Shown piece after piece: positions 23,435 through 28,102 of a stretch of DNA of 28,102 nucleotides (positions are counted from its first letter, which is position 1; the number at the start of each line of letters is the position of its first letter). The position numbers and the translations under genes are program-made. The notes beneath the pieces are model-generated. The model was not told the DNA's origin, did no database searches, and saw nothing but the letters and a program-made list of their open reading frames with translations. This DNA comes from JALSKU01 sp964556545 (GTDB lineage Bacteria; Campylobacterota; Campylobacteria; Campylobacterales; JALSKU01). Location: NCBI GenBank assembly GCA_964556545.1, contig CAZKWE010000038.1:1-28102 (forward strand), in the 5' to 3' direction.

Positions 23435-24490
23435 GTGGCTGACGATCAGGAGAAAACCGAAGAGCCCACCTCGAAAAAAATAGAAGATGCAAGAAAAGAC
23501 GGCAATGTACCCAAAAGTCAAGATTTTAGTGGCTTTATTACTCTTTTTGTAGCAGTTATAGCAGTTTTGACCCTGACAAAATTTATAGGAGAACATATAG
23601 AGCATTTATACAGGTACTACACTTCTTTTATCGGGAGTAACTTAACCAAAAACAGTATACTTTCCATGGTGATATTTACCTCAAAAGAGTTGCTTTTATC
23701 TGTTCTTCCTATTGCTTTGCTCGTATCAATAGCCGGAATAATTTCAAACCTGATACAGTTTGGTTTTGTGTTTTCATCAAAACCTCTTATTCCGGATTTG
23801 ACAAAAATAGATCCTATAAAAGGAATGAAAAATCTTCTCTCCGTTAAAAAACTGATTGAGAGTATAAAAGTGGTACTGAAAGTATCTTTTGTTTTTACGG
23901 TAGCTTCATACTTTTTCATATCATTTATCAAACAACTTCCTCATGTTGCCTATTATTCCATATTTGATCAAATTATATGGCTTAGAGACAAGATAATCAT
24001 TTTAGCCTCGGTTATGCTGATACTTTTTTTAATACTCTCGGTTGCAGATCTTTTGATAGTCAGATATCAGTATTTTAAAGATTTGAGAATGAGTAAGCAG
24101 GAAATAAAAGATGAATTTAAACAGATGGAAGGCGATCCTCAGATAAAAGCCCGTATAAGAAAAATACAAATGGAAATGGCACAAAAAAGAATGATGCAGG
24201 AAGTTCCCAATGCAGATGTCATCATAACCAATCCAACCCACTATGCTGTTGCCATAAGGTACGACAGACAAAAAGACAAAGCCCCGGTTATTATAGCAAA
24301 AGGCATAAATGAAATAGCTTTAAAAATAAAAGAAATAGGCAGGAAGCATAAAGTACAAATTGTAGAAAATCCTCCTTTGGCAAGAGAATTATATAAAATA
24401 TGCGATATTGACAAAACCATACCGGAATCCTTATATAAAGCTGTAGCCGAAGTTTTGGCATTTGTATACAAGGCAAAAGGAGAACAATGA
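23435..24490 (+). CDS. flhB: flagellar type III export protein FlhB
   Basis: Substrate-specificity switch of the flagellar export gate, 351 residues. It has the N-terminal EKTEEPTSKK-x-DARKDGNVPKSQD block, four transmembrane helices (roughly 30-50, 85-110, 145-170 and 185-210), then the cytoplasmic domain with the self-cleavage motif NPTH at 266-269. The N, P, T and H are all present, so cleavage should occur. The start is GTG at 23435; the overlapping ATG at 23433 is in a frame that soon closes. It is full-length, unlike the short FlhB2 paralogues. It sits in a NAD/cell-envelope operon rather than a flagellar one and overlaps the next gene by four bases. Confidence 0.96.
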   Translation: MADDQEKTEEPTSKKIEDARKDGNVPKSQDFSGFITLFVAVIAVLTLTKFIGEHIEHLYRYYTSFIGSNLTKNSILSMVIFTSKELLLSVLPIALLVSIAGIISNLIQFGFVFSSKPLIPDLTKIDPIKGMKNLLSVKKLIESIKVVLKVSFVFTVASYFFISFIKQLPHVAYYSIFDQIIWLRDKIIILASVMLILFLILSVADLLIVRYQYFKDLRMSKQEIKDEFKQMEGDPQIKARIRKIQMEMAQKRMMQEVPNADVIITNPTHYAVAIRYDRQKDKAPVIIAKGINEIALKIKEIGRKHKVQIVENPPLARELYKICDIDKTIPESLYKAVAEVLAFVYKAKGEQ

Positions 24491-25440
24491 CAGAAAATTA
24501 TAAAAAAGCTCAAAAACTCATAAATAATGCTTATCATATAGTGATAGCTTCCCATATAAATCCTGACGGTGATACGATAGGCTCTATGCTTGGTCTCGGA
24601 ATTGCTTTAAAAAAAGCCGGCAAAAAGATAACTTACTTCAATAAAGAAAAAAATTTGCCTAAAAAATTTGATTTTCTTCCGTCATACAAAAAGATAAAAT
24701 CTTCTTTTCCGAAAGAGTATGATCTTTTTATATGTGTTGATGCGGCAAGCTTTGAAAGAGTCGGAATTGATACTGTTTTAAAAGTACCTACAATATCATT
24801 TGACCATCATAAAACAAATATAAAATTTGCAGATATCAATATAATAGACCATACAAAAGTAAGTACTTCACTTGTTGTTCTGGAATTTTTGGAATTTTTT
24901 AAATACGATATCACAAAAAACTGTGCCGTATCTTTATATACTGCACTTGTTGAAGATAGCGGATTTTTTAAATTTGACAGGGTTAAAGAGGAAACATTTC
25001 AAAAAGCTTCATATCTTGTAAAACTCGGGGCCGATCCTGCAAATATATCAAATATGCTAACCAACAGAAACTCTTTGGCAAAAATACGACTTCTGCAAAA
25101 ATATCTTGATGCACTCACATTAAAAAACAATGCTACTGTCTGTTTGTCAAAAATAACATTGGAAGACTTTGAACAAACAGGTGCAACGATAAGCGATAGT
25201 GATTCATTTGTCAATACGGGGCTCTCTCTTGCAACTGTAAAATTAAGTATATTTATGTATGAAGTTGATAAAGAATTTATAAAATTTTCCTTAAGAAGCA
25301 AAGATGATATTACGGACTGTTCCAAAATTGCAATAAAATACGGCGGAGGCGGTCACAGAAGGGCTGCAGGCTTTACAGCAAAGATAAAAGATACAAATGA
25401 TATAATAAGTTCAATTTTACAAGAGGAGCCTCTAAAGTGA
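24487..25440 (+). CDS. DHH family phosphoesterase, NrnA/RecJ-like
   Basis: A 317-residue cytoplasmic phosphodiesterase with the DHH-DHHA1 layout. Motifs: ASHINPDGDTIGS at 21-33 (metal-binding His23, Asp27 and Asp29), FICVDAAS near 84-91, the name motif DHH near 108-110 in SFDHHKTN, ALVEDSGFF, and the DHHA1 GGGGHRRAAGF signature near 286-296. The size and motifs match the NrnA group, which degrades nano-RNAs, pAp or cyclic dinucleotide products; which of these cannot be decided here. It overlaps flhB upstream (ATGA) and the M23 gene downstream (GTGA). Confidence 0.92.
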   Translation: MTENYKKAQKLINNAYHIVIASHINPDGDTIGSMLGLGIALKKAGKKITYFNKEKNLPKKFDFLPSYKKIKSSFPKEYDLFICVDAASFERVGIDTVLKVPTISFDHHKTNIKFADINIIDHTKVSTSLVVLEFLEFFKYDITKNCAVSLYTALVEDSGFFKFDRVKEETFQKASYLVKLGADPANISNMLTNRNSLAKIRLLQKYLDALTLKNNATVCLSKITLEDFEQTGATISDSDSFVNTGLSLATVKLSIFMYEVDKEFIKFSLRSKDDITDCSKIAIKYGGGGHRRAAGFTAKIKDTNDIISSILQEEPLK

Positions 25441-26804
25441 GAAGAGAAAAAAGTTATGCGGGTATTATAAGTCTGATAGTGCTTTTGGCATTTATATCAG
25501 GAGCATTTTTTATATACAGTTCTAAAATGTTTGAAAGGAACAAACCGCAAATTATCATCAAAAATGAAATATACTGGAATCTAAAACAGCCACTTACCAT
25601 ATTACTAAAAGATGACAGCGGAATAAAATTTGTCAATGCTTCTTTAAGCAATGGCAAAAACTCCATAATTGTTGCCAACAAAGTGTATAAAAACCCTCCG
25701 CTTTCAACCAGATTTCTGATAAAAGCACCCAATACGAGTTTTATATATAAAAAAGATAGATTTAAGCTTACCATAGAAACAGTCGATACAAGCAAATGGA
25801 ACTTCTTTTCGGGAAACAATGCCAAAAAAACCATTGATATTATCATAGATAAAAAAAGACCCGAACTTTATACCATAAACTCTTCGTACGGCATTAGAAA
25901 AGGCGGAAGTGCACTTGTTGTATTTAAAGCAAATGATGAAAATATGAAAGAATTATATATAAAAACTCCTTTTGGAAAGAAATTTTACCCTACTCCTTTT
26001 TATAAAAAAGGATATTATATATCACTTTTGGCATGGCCTATAAAAGAAAAAAAATTTAGGGCCGATATCGTTGCCGTTGATAAAGCCGGCAATACTTCAA
26101 GAGCCCATGTGGCACTTTATATAAAACCTCAAAAGTATAGAAAAAGTATCATAAAACTAAGTGATAATTTTTTAAATGGCAAGGTTGCAAACTTTATAGA
26201 GGAAGTTGTTCCGAAACTTTCCGGCAAAACTCCTTTAGAACAGTTTATCTATATAAATCAAACGGTAAGAAAGAAAAATGAAGATTTAATCCATCAAATA
26301 AGCTCAAAAACAGATGATACTTTGATAAAGAAATTTTATCTTAAACCTTTTTATCCGTTAAAAAACAGTGCCAGGGTTGCCAGTTTCGGAGATTATCGAA
26401 CATATTTGTACAAAGGTCAAAAAGTCAGCAATTCTTATCATTTGGGCGTTGACTTGGCAAGTACAAAAATGGCAAAAATCAAATCTTCAAATAAAGGAGA
26501 AGTTGTTTTTGCTCATTTTAACGGTATATACGGCAATAATATCATCATATATCACGGTTTGGGTCTTTACTCCCTTTACGGACACTGCTCTAGTTTTTTA
26601 GTACAAAAGGACGATATGGTCAAAAGAGGTCAAATTATTGCAAAAACGGGGAAAACCGGTATGGCACTGGGAGATCATTTGCATTTTGGAATACTAATCC
26701 AAGGCGTAGAGGTTTTTCCAAGAGAGTGGATGGATAAACACTGGATGAAAGTCAATATTTTTAATGTTATGAAAGATGCCAAAAAAATTATAGATCAAAA
26801 ATAA
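25437..26804 (+). CDS. membrane-anchored M23 (LytM-type) peptidoglycan endopeptidase
   Basis: A 455-residue protein with one N-terminal membrane anchor (about residues 9-28), a roughly 290-residue periplasmic region of beta-rich character with no recognised domain, and a C-terminal M23 domain. The zinc site is complete: HLGVD with His335 and Asp339, the YGHC His383, and HLHFG with His414 and His416. An active metallopeptidase cutting peptide crosslinks in the cell wall is therefore expected. In Campylobacterota, enzymes of this class shape the cell (Csd/Pgp proteins), but I cannot say which, if any, this corresponds to. GTG start, coupled to the DHH gene. Confidence 0.9.
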   Translation: MRREKSYAGIISLIVLLAFISGAFFIYSSKMFERNKPQIIIKNEIYWNLKQPLTILLKDDSGIKFVNASLSNGKNSIIVANKVYKNPPLSTRFLIKAPNTSFIYKKDRFKLTIETVDTSKWNFFSGNNAKKTIDIIIDKKRPELYTINSSYGIRKGGSALVVFKANDENMKELYIKTPFGKKFYPTPFYKKGYYISLLAWPIKEKKFRADIVAVDKAGNTSRAHVALYIKPQKYRKSIIKLSDNFLNGKVANFIEEVVPKLSGKTPLEQFIYINQTVRKKNEDLIHQISSKTDDTLIKKFYLKPFYPLKNSARVASFGDYRTYLYKGQKVSNSYHLGVDLASTKMAKIKSSNKGEVVFAHFNGIYGNNIIIYHGLGLYSLYGHCSSFLVQKDDMVKRGQIIAKTGKTGMALGDHLHFGILIQGVEVFPREWMDKHWMKVNIFNVMKDAKKIIDQK

Positions 26805-26833
26805 GGTACATTTTTTGCTTTTTTAAGATAAAT

Positions 26834-26839
26834 TATAGT
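26834..26839 (+). promoter_or_regulatory. possible internal promoter ahead of lpxC
   Basis: TATAGT in the 65-base gap between the M23 gene and lpxC, after a T-run, 30 bases from the GTG start. The match is weak; it may provide extra lpxC expression within the operon. Confidence 0.25.
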
Positions 26840-26869
26840 ATCATGTCTATTTTAAAGCGGAGACACTGA

Positions 26870-27754
26870 GTGAAACAAAGAACAATAGCAAAAAAAGTTA
26901 AAGGTATAGGCATAGGACTGCATAAGGGCAATCCTGTAGAAATTGTACTTGAGCCTCTGGAAGCAGATAGCGGTATACTCTTTTTCAGGTCGGATTTAAA
27001 TATCACGATTGAAGCAAAACCGGAAAATGTAGTTGATACAAAAATGGCAACCGTTATAGGCAAAAACGGTGCTGTCATATCTACAATAGAACATTTGCTT
27101 TCTGCTATATACTCATATGGTATTGACAATATAAGAATTTCTGTTAATGCCGCGGAAATTCCCATAATGGATGGAAGTGCAACAAGTTTTTGCATGCTTC
27201 TTGATGAAGCCGGTATAAAAGAGTTGGATAAAAGCAAAAAGATAATGATTATAAAAAAAGAAATCAATTATAAATTTAATGATAAATTTACAAAAATTTC
27301 TCCTTCCAAAACGGCCAAATACAATTTTGCAATTGATTTTAATCATCCGGTAATCGGCAAACAAGAGTACGAATTTATCTTCAGTAAAAAAGATTATATA
27401 AAACATATATCTAAAGCCAGAACATTTGGATTTTTAAAAGATGTACAAATGCTTAGAAGCATGGGATTGGCTCTTGGAGGCTCTTTGGATAATGCCATAG
27501 TATTAGATGACAATAAAATGCTCAACAGTGATCCTTTAAGATATGAAAATGAATTTGTAAGACACAAAATTCTTGATGCAATAGGAGATTTAAGTCTTAT
27601 TGGTATGCCTGTGATTGGCAGTTATTCTTCTTTTGCCGGAAGTCATGATTTAAACCATCGCTTAACTTTGGAGATACTAAAAGATTCTTCAAATTACGAG
27701 ATAAAGAATTTTGATGAAGCATCATCTTACAGTTTGACAAAGGCTTTTGCATAA
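26870..27754 (+). CDS. lpxC: UDP-3-O-acyl-N-acetylglucosamine deacetylase
   Basis: Zinc-dependent committed step of lipid A synthesis, in the cytoplasm. It has 294 residues, the normal length. The zinc ligands are His75 in IEHLLSA, His232 and Asp236 in RHKILDAIGD. The general-base region and catalytic His are seen in MDGSA (100-104) and AGSHDLNH (256-263, His259). KARTFGF (182-188) marks the second domain. The start is GTG at 26870 with a GCGGAG ribosome binding site. The next gene overlaps or abuts its stop. Confidence 0.97.
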   Translation: MKQRTIAKKVKGIGIGLHKGNPVEIVLEPLEADSGILFFRSDLNITIEAKPENVVDTKMATVIGKNGAVISTIEHLLSAIYSYGIDNIRISVNAAEIPIMDGSATSFCMLLDEAGIKELDKSKKIMIIKKEINYKFNDKFTKISPSKTAKYNFAIDFNHPVIGKQEYEFIFSKKDYIKHISKARTFGFLKDVQMLRSMGLALGGSLDNAIVLDDNKMLNSDPLRYENEFVRHKILDAIGDLSLIGMPVIGSYSSFAGSHDLNHRLTLEILKDSSNYEIKNFDEASSYSLTKAFA

Positions 27755-28102
27755 AAGATAAAATCGAAGTAGTTGTGGTATCTTTGACAACTCCTTTTCT
27801 TATGGGACTATACAAAGAAGGCAAACTCTTTAAATCCTACAAATCAGATAAAAAAACAACCGTCGTATTGCCTGAAATTTTTCAAGAAATTACATCTTTA
27901 TATGATATAACTGCTCTATACTATGCAAAAGGGCCCGGTAGTTTTATGGCTATTAAAGTGAGTTATGTTTTTTTAAAAAGTTTTGCTATTGCAAAAAATA
28001 TAACTTTAAAAGCAGTTGACGGATTTTATTTTAACAATAATGCCCCCATAAAAGCTTTGGGGAAAACTTATTTTGTTAAAGAGGGAAATAATATAACTTT
28101 TG
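27751..28102 (+). CDS. tsaB: tRNA threonylcarbamoyladenosine protein TsaB, 3' end outside the window
   Basis: N-terminal part (about 117 codons) of a TsaB-like ASKHA protein, which helps TsaD make the t6A modification of tRNA. The EVVVVSLTTPFLMGLYKEGKL opening corresponds to the usual ILAIDTS...VAL strand pair, and YAKGPGSFMAIKVSYVFLKSFA to the GPGSFTGVRIGLAxAKGLA motif. The frame is closed by a TGA at 27715 and has no ATG. The best-placed start is ATA at 27751, overlapping the lpxC stop, with AAAGG (27739-27743) seven bases ahead. The alternative is GTG at 27775, which would cut the first strand short. It runs off the window end. Confidence 0.8.
   Translation, partial: MKDKIEVVVVSLTTPFLMGLYKEGKLFKSYKSDKKTTVVLPEIFQEITSLYDITALYYAKGPGSFMAIKVSYVFLKSFAIAKNITLKAVDGFYFNNNAPIKALGKTYFVKEGNNITF

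Noticed and set aside
23433..23435. ATG at 23433 as the flhB start
   Set aside because: It is in a different frame that closes after about 16 codons; GTG 23435 gives the conserved FlhB N-terminus.

Overview
The window looks like a low-GC chromosome fragment from a Campylobacterota (Epsilonproteobacteria) bacterium, probably a free-living Sulfurimonas/Sulfurovum-like lineage rather than a host-adapted Campylobacter or Helicobacter. The evidence is the style of the housekeeping proteins (short FlhB, NadA, NadC, LpxC, a YfhL-type ferredoxin next to Ppx/GppA, tyrA divergent from bamA), strong TATAAT -10 boxes in T-rich DNA, and dense operons with 4-base overlaps. The genus is inference; no rRNA or tRNA is present to fix it.

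Region 1 (1 to about 8390) is accessory and very AT-rich. It holds an integron attC-like palindrome (122-221) directly ahead of a GNAT acetyltransferase gene that starts with TTG; a secreted GH5-like protein lacking the usual nucleophile; a decayed REP-associated (Y1, HUH) transposase bracketed by 18-bp inverted repeats, with a further exact 26-bp copy of one repeat arm 6.3 kb away; an adenine deaminase gene; a frameshifted remnant of a secreted RCC1-type repeat protein; about 630 bp with no gene; and a 906-residue secreted FG-GAP beta-propeller protein. The propeller protein ends in two copies of a tryptophan-rich 'GWN' module that is also seen in the neighbouring remnant.

Region 2 (8398-13498) is one operon: a complete three-part TRAP transporter (dctP, dctQ, dctM) followed by the three subunits of bacterial 5-oxoprolinase (pxpA, pxpB, pxpC), all with tiny gaps or overlaps. 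Together they predict uptake of 5-oxoproline (pyroglutamate) and its ATP-dependent opening to glutamate.

Region 3 (13528-28102) is core genome. tyrA is divergent from bamA; bamA converges on a ppx/gppA-ferredoxin pair; then come a two-component system, folB and plsY, all on the minus strand. Divergent from plsY is a long plus-strand operon: nadA, nadC, flhB, a DHH phosphoesterase, an M23 peptidase, lpxC and the start of tsaB, which runs off the window. Five of these seven genes appear to use non-AUG starts, and tsaB may start at AUA.

No CRISPR array, tRNA, rRNA, integrase or intact transposase was seen. The least ordinary elements are the attC-like site, the transposase/repeat pair, the GH5-like pseudoenzyme candidate, the GWN module family and the pyroglutamate operon.
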